DNA from: Cyanobacteria bacterium UBA2566
Lineage (GTDB): Bacteria > Cyanobacteriota > Cyanobacteriia > Cyanobacteriales > Desertifilaceae
Assembly: GCA_002340255.1 (NCBI GenBank)
Contig: DDLS01000046.1
Location: 57,004 to 121,003, forward strand
Reading direction: 5' to 3'
Length of the DNA: 64,000 bases
A program made the translations under genes and the position numbers. The notes under the pieces are model-generated. The model saw nothing but the letters and a program-made list of their open reading frames with translations. It was not told the origin of the DNA and did no database searches. Positions 18,377-25,733 of the stretch are shown here, piece after piece (positions within the stretch are counted from its first letter, which is position 1; every line of letters begins with the position of its first letter).

Positions 18377-18397
18377 CAAGGGGCTAAGTGCCCCTTG
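18377..18397 (-). terminator. GC-rich hairpin between tpiA and folP
   Basis: CAAGGGGC (18377-18384) pairs with GCCCCTTG (18390-18397) over a 5-base loop. There is no immediate U-run on the minus strand, so this may be an attenuating or processing hairpin rather than a full terminator. Confidence 0.35.
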
Positions 18398-18491
18398 CCT
18401 CCCAAGGCATGATTAATGGCAGGCTTAAAGGGAAATGGTATTAGGGGCTTGGCCAACCAACCCCTACGCCATCAGCAATTCACCCCTGGAA

Positions 18492-19217
18492 TTACTGGTA
18501 ATTGACAATCCGGGCAAACCCTTTTCCATCCAGACTTGCGCCGCCAACAAGGACACCATCAATTTCCGTTTGGGCCATGATCTCATCAATATTTTCTGGT
18601 TTAACGGAACCTCCATATTGAATCGGCACATCCTGATTCGAGAGCTGAGAACGAATCAAACCAATCACCCGGTTGGCTTCCTGAGAATCACAAGTTTTTC
18701 CGGTTCCAATTGCCCAAATCGGCTCATAGGCAATCACCAATTGACTTTGATCGATCCCGATTAAATCGAGATCCAATTGGGAACTAATATGAGATTCTGT
18801 TTCCCCATTCGCTCGTTGTGTTTCCGTTTCTCCCACACAGAGAATGGGGATTAGCCCGTGTTTCTGAGCCGCCTTTAGACGTGCATTAACCGTTTGATCC
18901 GTTTCGCCAAAATACTCCCGGCGTTCGCTGTGACCAATGACCACATACTGTATTCCGATCTCCGTCAGCATGGGTCCCGAAATTTCACCGGTATAAGCAC
19001 CCTGGTCTTCCCAGTGAATATTTTGAGCGCCAAGATCGACACGAGTGTCCCTTAATTTTTCGGCTAGAATCCCTAGATCTGTAAAGGGAACGCACAAAAC
19101 GACGGTTCGTTGTGCGGGGGTTTGTTCCAATTGAGAGAGAAATGTTTGCACAAACTCTAGGCTCTCGGCCTGGGTTTTGTGCATTTTCCAGTTACCTGCT
19201 AAAACTATCTTTCGCAC
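18492..19217 (-). CDS. tpiA: Triosephosphate isomerase
   Basis: Interconverts dihydroxyacetone phosphate and glyceraldehyde 3-phosphate in glycolysis and the Calvin cycle. Motifs: AGNWKMHKT (catalytic Lys), GHSERREYFGE (catalytic His), AYEPIWAIGTGKT (catalytic Glu) and YGGSV near the end. I chose the GTG at 19217 (VRKIVLAGNWK, 241 residues) because it matches the usual start of the family. The frame is open further upstream to 19244, which would add nine residues of no family resemblance. A GAGG element lies about 12 bases before the GTG. Confidence 0.95.
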   Translation of the reverse strand: MRKIVLAGNWKMHKTQAESLEFVQTFLSQLEQTPAQRTVVLCVPFTDLGILAEKLRDTRVDLGAQNIHWEDQGAYTGEISGPMLTEIGIQYVVIGHSERREYFGETDQTVNARLKAAQKHGLIPILCVGETETQRANGETESHISSQLDLDLIGIDQSQLVIAYEPIWAIGTGKTCDSQEANRVIGLIRSQLSNQDVPIQYGGSVKPENIDEIMAQTEIDGVLVGGASLDGKGFARIVNYQ

Positions 19218-19470
19218 TGATGAAGTAATCCTCAGACTAAGCAATATTCATAAGCTCAAAGGAGCATCGTATCTTGTTTTGGGTGCTTCCGGCAATCGTT
19301 ATGTCAAATCCCAAAAATCACGCTACACATCAATCCCCGTGTCCCCGTGTCTCCGAGTCCCGGTGTCAATCACCTGTTGCCAACATCTAAAGAGTTGATA
19401 TTACCTGGGGCGATCGCCAATTTTGTATAGAATTGTAAAGGAATTGGATCGTTGGAGAATCACAACCCTT

Positions 19471-19728
19471 ATGGCAAACGTTGAAATTTACACCTGGCGC
19501 ACCTGCCCTTTTTGTCTGCGAGCCAAAGCCCTGTTAGACCGTAAAGGTGTTGAGTATACTGAACATCGTATCGATGGAGACGAAGATGCACGGGATGAAA
19601 TGGTAAAGCGCACAGGCGGACCGCGATCTGTCCCTCAAATCTTTGTTGACGACAAGTATGTGGGCGACTGTAGCGGTATTTACGACCTTGATGTCCAAGG
19701 AAAACTTGACCCCATTTTAGCTCTGTAG
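19471..19728 (+). CDS. grxC: Glutaredoxin 3-type dithiol glutaredoxin
   Basis: 85 residues from ATG 19471 (MANVEIYTW). The frame is open upstream to 19423, but the added residues do not fit the family. It is a thioredoxin fold with a dithiol active site CPFC, the cis-proline segment SVPQIFVDD and the glutathione-binding GDCSGIYDL. It reduces disulfides and glutathione-mixed disulfides using glutathione, in the cytoplasm. It is a single gene divergent from tpiA and is followed at once by a long inverted repeat. Confidence 0.93.
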   Translation: MANVEIYTWRTCPFCLRAKALLDRKGVEYTEHRIDGDEDARDEMVKRTGGPRSVPQIFVDDKYVGDCSGIYDLDVQGKLDPILAL

Positions 19729-19773
19729 CAGAGTCTGTAGGGGCGAAAAAATTTTCACCCCTACAGACTCTGC
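19729..19773 (+). terminator. Long inverted repeat immediately after grxC
   Basis: GCAGAGTCTGTAGGGG pairs with CCCCTACAGACTCTGC, with one mismatch further in and an A/T-rich tip. It starts at the last base of the grxC stop codon. It could serve as a terminator or be a repetitive palindromic element. Confidence 0.5.
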
Positions 19774-19876
19774 GGCATCTTCCAGAGTCGCCAAGCGGCA
19801 AGTGTAGGGTATTTTTTTTGAGACATTAAACATGATATTTTGACTTATTAATAAATACAAATTTGTAGGCTGGGCT

Positions 19877-20015
19877 TCATTCGTCAGTTTGAAAAGTGTA
19901 TTCAGCAATCGATCCACTGGCATCAGTCACAGTAATTGGCCGGTTGAGCTGTTTGTATAGAGTTTCAATAGAAACTACTCCATTGTTATGAATTTTTGTA
20001 AAGAATTTCGGATGA
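19877..20015 (-). pseudogene. Possible 3' remnant of an unidentified gene
   Basis: On the reverse strand an open frame without a good start reads ...PKFFTKIHNNGVVSIETLYKQ and ends TDASGSIAEYTFQTDE before TGA at 19877-19879. Its codon use and amino acid mix look like a real protein end, but nothing upstream completes a gene. The rest of the gap 19774-20226 (about 450 bases) shows only two HIP1 sites and no other gene. The family is not recognised. Confidence 0.3.
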
Positions 20016-20226
20016 AGGAGGAGCGATCGCCTTCTGTTTCGTTCTAGAGTTTCCTAGAGGCGATCGCTTTACCTTGAGTTATCCTCGTTTGCGAGTAGCC
20101 ATCTTCCCGAGTCGGACTAAACCCAGTACCGCCATACAGAGATTTACGCTGTGATGGAGAACTCAAGGGGTGACCAGGAGGATCTATTTATTTTAGCGAT
20201 CGCGATCGTGAAAAATAGTTTTTCTA

Positions 20227-21216
20227 TTACCCATTACCACGCGAAGCTCTGTAACCGGTCCAACCCATCAACGGTTCTTCTCCTAAATTCCAGAATCTAG
20301 CACGTTCTGTTCCTAGCTTGAGAGTCAGTTCCTGAGTTTGATTAATAGAACCGATCGCCTCACAAGATAATTCCCGCTCGTGAAAAGCTTTCTGAATGAA
20401 AGGCACATATTGCGATCGCGCACTCAATAAAAACCCGTAACTGGGAAAACTCTGTAACCAAGCTATGCGATCGCAGTTTATGGGTTGGACAATTGCGTCT
20501 AAGTCAATCACTGCACCACATCCAGAGGTTTCCAATAACATCAGCGCTGTTCCCAATACACCCCCCATACTAATATCTTTGCCAGCATCGCACCAGCCAG
20601 AATGGGCAATTTGCGGGAGAATAGCCAGATCGTCGCGAAGGCGTTGGCGATCGCTTTTTGTGGCAGCATTCCAGAAGGGATAATCTTGATAAAATTCGCC
20701 TCGTAAGTCAATTGCCATCAACAAGATATCTCCTTCTTGGGCATTAAAACTCGTTATTAGATGTTGAGCTTGTCCTAAAATAGCCACAGAGAGCGCGCTA
20801 TAGGGACTATTTCCATTCGTATGCCCTCCCACGATAGGCACATGATACGCCTCTGCTGCGGCTTGCATCCCTTCCCAAAGTTGACGACTCTCGCTGGTTG
20901 AAGGCAACCACAACGTATCGACAACAGCAAGGGGTTCGCCTCCCATGGCATAGATATCGCTCACATTCACCATCACAGCACACCAGCCGGCAAACCAAGG
21001 CTCTTGTGTGACTAAAGAAGGGAGCATTCCCTCAGTAGCCAATAACAGATAGCGATCGCCTTGCCAAATCGCCGCACAGTCATCTCCGAGTAAAATAGAT
21101 TCCGGATCTTTATCCGGATTTCCACCAAGATATCGGGCAGCAAGCTGAATATCCTGCTTCTGTCGAATACCCAAAGAACAACGCAACTGTGCGACGAGGT
21201 CTGACAATGCCACCAT
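20227..21216 (-). CDS. AIR-synthase-related protein of the Nit1C cluster (Sll0787 type)
   Basis: 329 residues of the PurM/ThiL/HypE superfamily, which binds ATP in an N-terminal half. Visible: an acidic GDDCAAI near residue 43, a VNVSDIYAMGGEP motif typical of this superfamily, a GGHTNG strand, and DISMGG in the second half. In Synechocystis and mycobacteria the same family lies in the conserved Nit1C cluster (sll0783-sll0787; MSMEG_0565-0572), fused to or next to a GNAT, as here. Substrate and reaction are unknown. The gene starts 3 bases after the GNAT stop, so they are one transcription unit. Confidence 0.85.
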   Translation of the reverse strand: MVALSDLVAQLRCSLGIRQKQDIQLAARYLGGNPDKDPESILLGDDCAAIWQGDRYLLLATEGMLPSLVTQEPWFAGWCAVMVNVSDIYAMGGEPLAVVDTLWLPSTSESRQLWEGMQAAAEAYHVPIVGGHTNGNSPYSALSVAILGQAQHLITSFNAQEGDILLMAIDLRGEFYQDYPFWNAATKSDRQRLRDDLAILPQIAHSGWCDAGKDISMGGVLGTALMLLETSGCGAVIDLDAIVQPINCDRIAWLQSFPSYGFLLSARSQYVPFIQKAFHERELSCEAIGSINQTQELTLKLGTERARFWNLGEEPLMGWTGYRASRGNG

Positions 21217-21219
21217 AAC

Positions 21220-21756
21220 TTAAGCAACCTCTAACCACTGAGGGATTCCCTGGGGGCGCAGTTCGCCATTGGGAGGATAATAAGCAAGATTCGCTTGCAT
21301 CAGATGGTGAGGGCGATCGCAAATCCTTAACTCTTGCAATGAATCCCAATGCAGTCGTTGAAAGAAGCGCACATTTTGTAATTGTACAGTTGCCAAAAAC
21401 TTCGAGCAGCCCCAAGTCTGAGCCGTTTGCACAGCCTTTTCGATTAAACCTTTGCCAATGCGCCAACCGCGCCGGTGCTGCCGATGTACACCCAAGCGTC
21501 CGCCATACCAAACACCCGGCTGAGACTCATAAATCCGTACAACTCCCACCACTCGTTCCCAAGCCGCAATATCCGGTTGATAGATACTCTGGGGAGCGGT
21601 GAGAGCAACAATTGGATAAGCGATATCATCAATATCATCGCGATCGCTCCAGCGAAATAAATCCTGTTCCTGGCAAAAAATCTCATAGCGCAGCCCATAG
21701 TATTCTCTCACCTCTGTTGCGGTTTGTGCTAATTCAAATCGATAGGAATGTCGCAT
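21220..21756 (-). CDS. GNAT-like protein of the Nit1C cluster (Sll0786 type)
   Basis: 178 residues, a GCN5-related N-acetyltransferase fold. It has a Y(G)LRYEIFCQEQ opening common in autoinducer-synthase-like and GNAT proteins, then VVGVVRIYE, and an acetyl-CoA loop region GRLGVHRQHRRGWRIGKGL. It belongs to the Nit1C group linked to nitrogen-stress and cyanide/nitrile use. In Synechocystis it lies directly after the radical SAM gene in the same operon. Here the actin and thymosin genes, on the other strand, separate the two, so this gene needs its own promoter, possibly within 21757-22006. No NtcA-type box is visible there. Confidence 0.85.
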   Translation of the reverse strand: MRHSYRFELAQTATEVREYYGLRYEIFCQEQDLFRWSDRDDIDDIAYPIVALTAPQSIYQPDIAAWERVVGVVRIYESQPGVWYGGRLGVHRQHRRGWRIGKGLIEKAVQTAQTWGCSKFLATVQLQNVRFFQRLHWDSLQELRICDRPHHLMQANLAYYPPNGELRPQGIPQWLEVA

Positions 21757-22021
21757 AATTTTATGATTCTCATAATATTTTTTCTTGGGATTAAGATAGC
21801 AAACACTTGCCTCTTGAATTTGACTATTTCGATACTAATTTCATTTTTTTCTAGTTGTTCTCCTTAAATTCTGTCCCCTCTTCCTTGCTCCCCACACTGA
21901 CGCACTTCATATCACTTACCCAGATCGACTCTTTATATTCTTTTTATAAAGCGACTCCGATCTCGAACAACGATGGTGGTAAGCTATCCTTGACAAGACC
22001 TAACCAATGGAATCAAACACT

Positions 22022-23149
22022 ATGTCAGATGATGTAGCAGCAATAGTCATTGACAATGGCTCAGGAATGGTCAAAGCTGGCTTTGCTGGAGACAATGCCC
22101 CAAGAGCCATCTTTCCCAGTATTGTGGGGAGACCTCGCCATCAAGGAGTGAACATAGGAACGGGGCAACCAGACTCTTATATTGGGGACGAAGCCCAGAG
22201 CAAACGAGGAATTCTGACCCTCAAAAATCCCATCGAACATAGAATTGTTACCAACTGGGATGATATGGAGAAGATATGGCATCATACCTTCTATAACGAA
22301 CTGAAAATCGATCCCTCCAAACACCCGGTTTTACTCACTGAAGCCCCATTAAATCCCAAGGCAAACCGCGAGAAAATGACGCAAATTATGTTCGAGACAT
22401 TTAAAGTCCCGGCCATGTATGTTGCCATTCAAGCCGTTCTCTCACTCTACGCCAGCGGGCGCACCACTGGAATTGTTTTAGACTCTGGCGATGGAGTCAG
22501 TCATACGGTTCCAATTTATGAAGGATATGCCCTCCCTCATGCCATTATTCGCCTCGATTTAGCCGGCCGAGATTTAACCGACTATCTAGTGAAAATCTTG
22601 GCCGAGCGGGGATATAGTTTAAACACGACCGCAGAACGGGAAATTGTCCGCGATATTAAAGAAAAATTATGCTATGTTGCTCTCGATTTCGAGCAGGAGA
22701 TGCAAACAGCAGCCAGTAGTCGTTCTTTAGAAAAATCTTATGAGCTACCGGATGGCCAAGTCATCACCCTGGGCAACGAGCGATTCCGGTGTCCGGAAAC
22801 CTTGTTCCAACCTGCCTTTATTGGCATGGAATCGGCGGGAATTCACGAAACCACATACAATTCGATTATGAAATGCGATGTGGATATTCGTAAAGATCTG
22901 TATGCCAACACGGTTCTGAGTGGAGGAACAACGATGTTCCCAGGAATTGCCGATCGGATGCAGAAAGAAATTTCGGCTCTGGCTCCTCCCACCATGAAAA
23001 TCAAGATTATTGCACCTCCGGAACGCAAATATAGTGTGTGGATTGGTGGCTCTATTCTGGCTTCTTTGTCTACCTTCCAACAGATGTGGATTAGCCGGCA
23101 AGAATACGAGGAAAGCGGCCCATCGATTATCCATCGTAAGTGTTTCTAA
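22022..23149 (+). CDS. Eukaryotic-type actin
   Basis: 375 residues from ATG 22022, exactly the length of animal cytoplasmic actin, without introns. By eye against remembered vertebrate beta-actin I count about 40 substitutions, close to 89% identity. Present: phosphate loop 1 (DNGSGMVKAG, 11-20), loop 2 (DSGDGVSHT, from 154), catalytic Q137, H73 (methylated in eukaryotes), the SIVGRPRHQG segment, and the end HRKCF with C374. Bacterial MreB, ParM and FtsA are far more divergent. The DNase loop is the most altered part (N44, T47, P50). An ATG at 22007 would add five residues. Neither start has a strong ribosome site. Codon use looks like the host's. A beta-thymosin gene follows. Role unknown. 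Confidence 0.97.
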   Translation: MSDDVAAIVIDNGSGMVKAGFAGDNAPRAIFPSIVGRPRHQGVNIGTGQPDSYIGDEAQSKRGILTLKNPIEHRIVTNWDDMEKIWHHTFYNELKIDPSKHPVLLTEAPLNPKANREKMTQIMFETFKVPAMYVAIQAVLSLYASGRTTGIVLDSGDGVSHTVPIYEGYALPHAIIRLDLAGRDLTDYLVKILAERGYSLNTTAEREIVRDIKEKLCYVALDFEQEMQTAASSRSLEKSYELPDGQVITLGNERFRCPETLFQPAFIGMESAGIHETTYNSIMKCDVDIRKDLYANTVLSGGTTMFPGIADRMQKEISALAPPTMKIKIIAPPERKYSVWIGGSILASLSTFQQMWISRQEYEESGPSIIHRKCF

Positions 23150-23195
23150 AGCTGGCGGCATTGTTCACCTCTTTATCGTTCCTATCATTTCAACC

Positions 23196-23202
23196 AGGAG
23201 GT
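23196..23202 (+). promoter_or_regulatory. Strong ribosome binding site of the thymosin gene
   Basis: AGGAGGT ends 8 bases before ATG 23211, close to the ideal bacterial Shine-Dalgarno sequence and spacing. This fixes the start of the 45-codon gene and shows adaptation to bacterial translation. Confidence 0.85.
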
Positions 23203-23210
23203 CTATTCCT

Positions 23211-23348
23211 ATGACAGATAAACCCGATATCTCGGAAGTAGCTAAGTTTGATAAATCGAAATTGAAGAACACTGAAACTCAAGAAAAAAATACGCTTCCG
23301 ACTAAAGAACAGATCGAGCAAGAAAAAGCTGAAGCTAACCCGGAATAG
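23211..23348 (+). CDS. Beta-thymosin (actin-monomer-binding peptide)
   Basis: 45 residues. It opens MTDKPDISEVAKFDKSKLKN and has the actin-binding core LKNTET at 18-23 (LKKTET in vertebrates), then QEKN, the LPTKE turn and the IEQEK C-terminal helix. By eye about two thirds of positions match remembered vertebrate thymosin beta-4, including the KFDKSKLK helix. In animals this family caps and sequesters monomeric G-actin, the N-terminal helix binding the barbed face and the C-terminal helix the pointed face. The gene begins 61 bases after the actin stop on the same strand, with its own strong ribosome site, so the pair forms an operon. I know of no bacterial family this could be confused with. 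The K-to-N change at 20 could weaken binding. Confidence 0.95.
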   Translation: MTDKPDISEVAKFDKSKLKNTETQEKNTLPTKEQIEQEKAEANPE

Positions 23349-23373
23349 GGGATCTTTAGTCTTCTAAGAAACC

Positions 23374-23509
23374 TCAGTTTTGGATAAGTCAGGTATTTAG
23401 ACGCAAAGAGGTAGGGGCATTTCAAGCGATCGGCAAGTTACGATGATTCCAAGATGGAGATCGCCCTTCCTCTCTTGCTCCTTTGCCCGTGTTGTTTATC
23501 CAAAACTGA
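23374..23509. repeat. Inverted repeat pair downstream of the actin-thymosin unit
   Basis: TCAGTTTTGGATAA (23374-23387) is the exact reverse complement of TTATCCAAAACTGA (23496-23509). Weaker matching continues outward (ttctaa / ttttctaaaa). The 136-base span between thymosin and the radical SAM stop has no gene. It could be a small non-autonomous element or a scar of the insertion. Confidence 0.6.
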
Positions 23510-23564
23510 TTTTAGAAAACAGCTCGGTGACTGAGGAGAAAGACCGACACGCGATCGCGCAACA

Positions 23565-24656
23565 TTAGGATTCAAAGGTCGATAGCGCCGAACATGCACC
23601 GCATTTGGCGCAACCGGCTTGCATGTTTTGAGATGACATTCCCGCTTTTCGTAACAAATCCCCGATCGCTTGGTACAAGCGGTACATAAATTCGCTATCC
23701 GATGCGGGAGTATGCTCCAAAGGCGTTCCCGTAATCGGGACAAAAGGGACGACAAAGGGATAAACGCCGGTTTGAATCAGGAGATCGCTCACTGCTATCA
23801 ATGCCTCTAAACTGTCGCCTAAACCAGCCAGCAAATAGGTACTCACCTGCCCCCAACCAAACACCTCGACTGCTGCGGCAAACGCCTCAAAGTAGTATTC
23901 TAAGGAAACTTCTGCCTTACCCGGCATGATTTTGGCGCGCACTTCTGGGGTGACGGCTTCCAGATGCATCCCCAAATTTTCAATCCCCGCATCCCGCATT
24001 CGCTGGAACCAGATAAAATCTGCGGGAGGTTCGCATTGAGCTTGAATGGGAATCTTCACCCGTTGTTTAATCGCCCGCGCGCACTCTGCCAAATAAGCCG
24101 CCCCGCGATCGCTCGTATTCGGCGTTCCCGTCGTCATGACTATCTGCTTGACTCCATCCAAACGCACGGCTGCTTCTGCCACCTCTGCTAATTGGGCGGG
24201 CGTTTTGCGAGCGATGGTTTGCCCCGCTGCTAACGACTGCCCGATCGCACAAAATTGACAGGCGCTCTCGCGATCGCCATAACGCATACAGGTTTGCAAA
24301 ACTGTTGTCGCCAAAACATCATGACTGTGCAGCAATGCAATCTGTTTGTAGGGAATCCCTTCCGCCGTTTTCAGGTCATAAAACCGAGGCTGTCGGGGAA
24401 ACGAAATCGAAGCAACGGTTTCCCCGCAATGGGCTAGGGTACTCTCGATCGCCTCCGTATGAGATGAGGCCAGGCTGTAAGGAGAATCAGCGGCCGTCCC
24501 CGTATAGACTGGAACCATCACCGTCGTCCCATTAACGGCGATCGCCTTATGATCCGAGGGTCCAGCACCGCCTTGACGACCCGATGCTCCTCCATTTTGC
24601 CCGGTCAGTTGCAATCCTTGCGATTGCAATTCGACAATTAACCGTTGTTTATTCAT
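23565..24656 (-). CDS. Radical SAM protein of the Nit1C cluster (MSMEG_0568/Sll0785 family)
   Basis: 363 residues. The iron-sulfur motif is the unusual spacing C-x9-C-x2-C (CMRYGDRESACQFC) seen in this family, followed by a TIM-barrel-like region. A C-terminal CAKCGACSA cysteine cluster may bind a second cluster or a metal. In Nit1C clusters this protein always accompanies the nitrilase. The substrate is unknown; the cluster has been linked to growth on cyanide in Pseudomonas and to nitrogen starvation in Synechocystis. Its start overlaps the nitrilase stop by 4 bases, so translation is coupled. The GNAT gene expected next is displaced by the actin-thymosin unit. Confidence 0.9.
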   Translation of the reverse strand: MNKQRLIVELQSQGLQLTGQNGGASGRQGGAGPSDHKAIAVNGTTVMVPVYTGTAADSPYSLASSHTEAIESTLAHCGETVASISFPRQPRFYDLKTAEGIPYKQIALLHSHDVLATTVLQTCMRYGDRESACQFCAIGQSLAAGQTIARKTPAQLAEVAEAAVRLDGVKQIVMTTGTPNTSDRGAAYLAECARAIKQRVKIPIQAQCEPPADFIWFQRMRDAGIENLGMHLEAVTPEVRAKIMPGKAEVSLEYYFEAFAAAVEVFGWGQVSTYLLAGLGDSLEALIAVSDLLIQTGVYPFVVPFVPITGTPLEHTPASDSEFMYRLYQAIGDLLRKAGMSSQNMQAGCAKCGACSALSTFES

Positions 24657-25687
24657 AATTTCATATCTAAAGATTCCGGGACAGATTCCGCGCCCCCACC
24701 ATTCGACGAACCAGCGATCGACTCAAACGATAGAGGGTTGCGATCGCGTATGATTTCACGCATCATGGCTTTCGGTTGGCGATCGATCTGCAACTGCAAC
24801 AACTCCGGGCGAGCATAATGTCCGACAGAATCCATCATGCGCTTGCGCTTCGTCAACAGCGAAAAATCTAAATCGGCAATCACCAACCCTTCGCCTTCCG
24901 TTAAAGGCGTAGCTAAATGATTCCCTTCCGGCCCGATAATAGCGGTATTGCATCCCCCTTGCAACACCTTTTGCAAGCGCTCATCTGTCGTAATTTGTTG
25001 CACTTGTTCCGGAGATAACCAACTGGTAGCATTAACCACAAAACAACCCGACTCGAGAGCATGATGGCGAATGGTCACCTCAATTTGCTCTGTGAAGATA
25101 TCGCCAACGAGAGAACCGGGAAATTGAGAACAATGAATCTGCTCGTGCTGCGCCATCAATGCATAGCGGGCGAGAGGATTGTAATGTTCCCAACAGGCGA
25201 GTGCGCCCACTTTACCAATGGCTGTATCGACCACTTGTAAGCCCGATCCATCTCCTTGACCCCAAACCATGCGTTCGTGATAAGTGGGGGTAATTTTCCG
25301 CCGTTTTAGAGCTAAAGTGCCATCGGCATCAAAGATCAGTTGCGTGTTATAGAGCGACCCCGCATCTCGTTCGTTAATCCCTAAAATCACCACCATGCCA
25401 TACTGACTGGCAGCTTGAGCCACAGCCTCTACCGCCGGCCCCGGAACGGTTACGGCCTCCTCATAAAGGCGCATATGTTCCTTTCCCATCAGAACCGGAG
25501 GTTGAATGAAGGAAAAATAGGGATAGTAGGGAACGAAAGTCTCTGGAAAAACGATTAAGCGCGCATCCTGTTGGGCGGCTTGTGCGATCGCCTCAAGGAC
25601 TTTGTTTAATGTTCCTTCCCGACTGAATAAAACGGGAGAAATTTGAGCGGCAGCCGCACGAATTGTGCCAGTATAGTCGAGCATCAT
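24653..25687 (-). CDS. nit1: Nitrilase of the Nit1C cluster
   Basis: 344 residues. It has the nitrilase superfamily triad: Glu in VFPETFVPY, Lys in KRRKITPTYHE and Cys in ACWEHYNPL. The CWEHxNPL form marks true aliphatic/aromatic nitrilases, which hydrolyse R-CN to a carboxylate and ammonia, rather than amidases. It corresponds to Sll0784 of Synechocystis. It is followed with a 4-base overlap by the radical SAM gene and preceded by the Sll0783-type gene 46 bases upstream. Expression under nitrogen limitation is expected from the NtcA-type promoter at 26285-26327. Acts in the cytoplasm. Confidence 0.95.
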   Translation of the reverse strand: MMLDYTGTIRAAAAQISPVLFSREGTLNKVLEAIAQAAQQDARLIVFPETFVPYYPYFSFIQPPVLMGKEHMRLYEEAVTVPGPAVEAVAQAASQYGMVVILGINERDAGSLYNTQLIFDADGTLALKRRKITPTYHERMVWGQGDGSGLQVVDTAIGKVGALACWEHYNPLARYALMAQHEQIHCSQFPGSLVGDIFTEQIEVTIRHHALESGCFVVNATSWLSPEQVQQITTDERLQKVLQGGCNTAIIGPEGNHLATPLTEGEGLVIADLDFSLLTKRKRMMDSVGHYARPELLQLQIDRQPKAMMREIIRDRNPLSFESIAGSSNGGGAESVPESLDMKL

Positions 25688-25733
25688 AGAGCGCTTTAGA
25701 TGAGGGAATAGGGAACAAGGAATGGGAAATGGA

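Noticed and set aside
22007..23149. Actin as a bacterial MreB, ParM or FtsA homologue
   Set aside because: Those share only the fold; here motif after motif matches eukaryotic actin over the full 375 residues.
22061..23161. Minus-strand open frames across the actin gene
   Set aside because: Shadows of the highly constrained actin codons; no start signals or family resemblance.
23010..23210. Upstream extension of the thymosin frame, overlapping the actin end
   Set aside because: It would add 67 residues unlike any thymosin, and the strong ribosome site fixes the start at 23211.
21757..23560. Actin region as contamination of the assembly by eukaryotic DNA
   Set aside because: No introns, a bacterial ribosome site on thymosin, host-like codons and the continuous Nit1C context argue against it, though only reads can exclude it.
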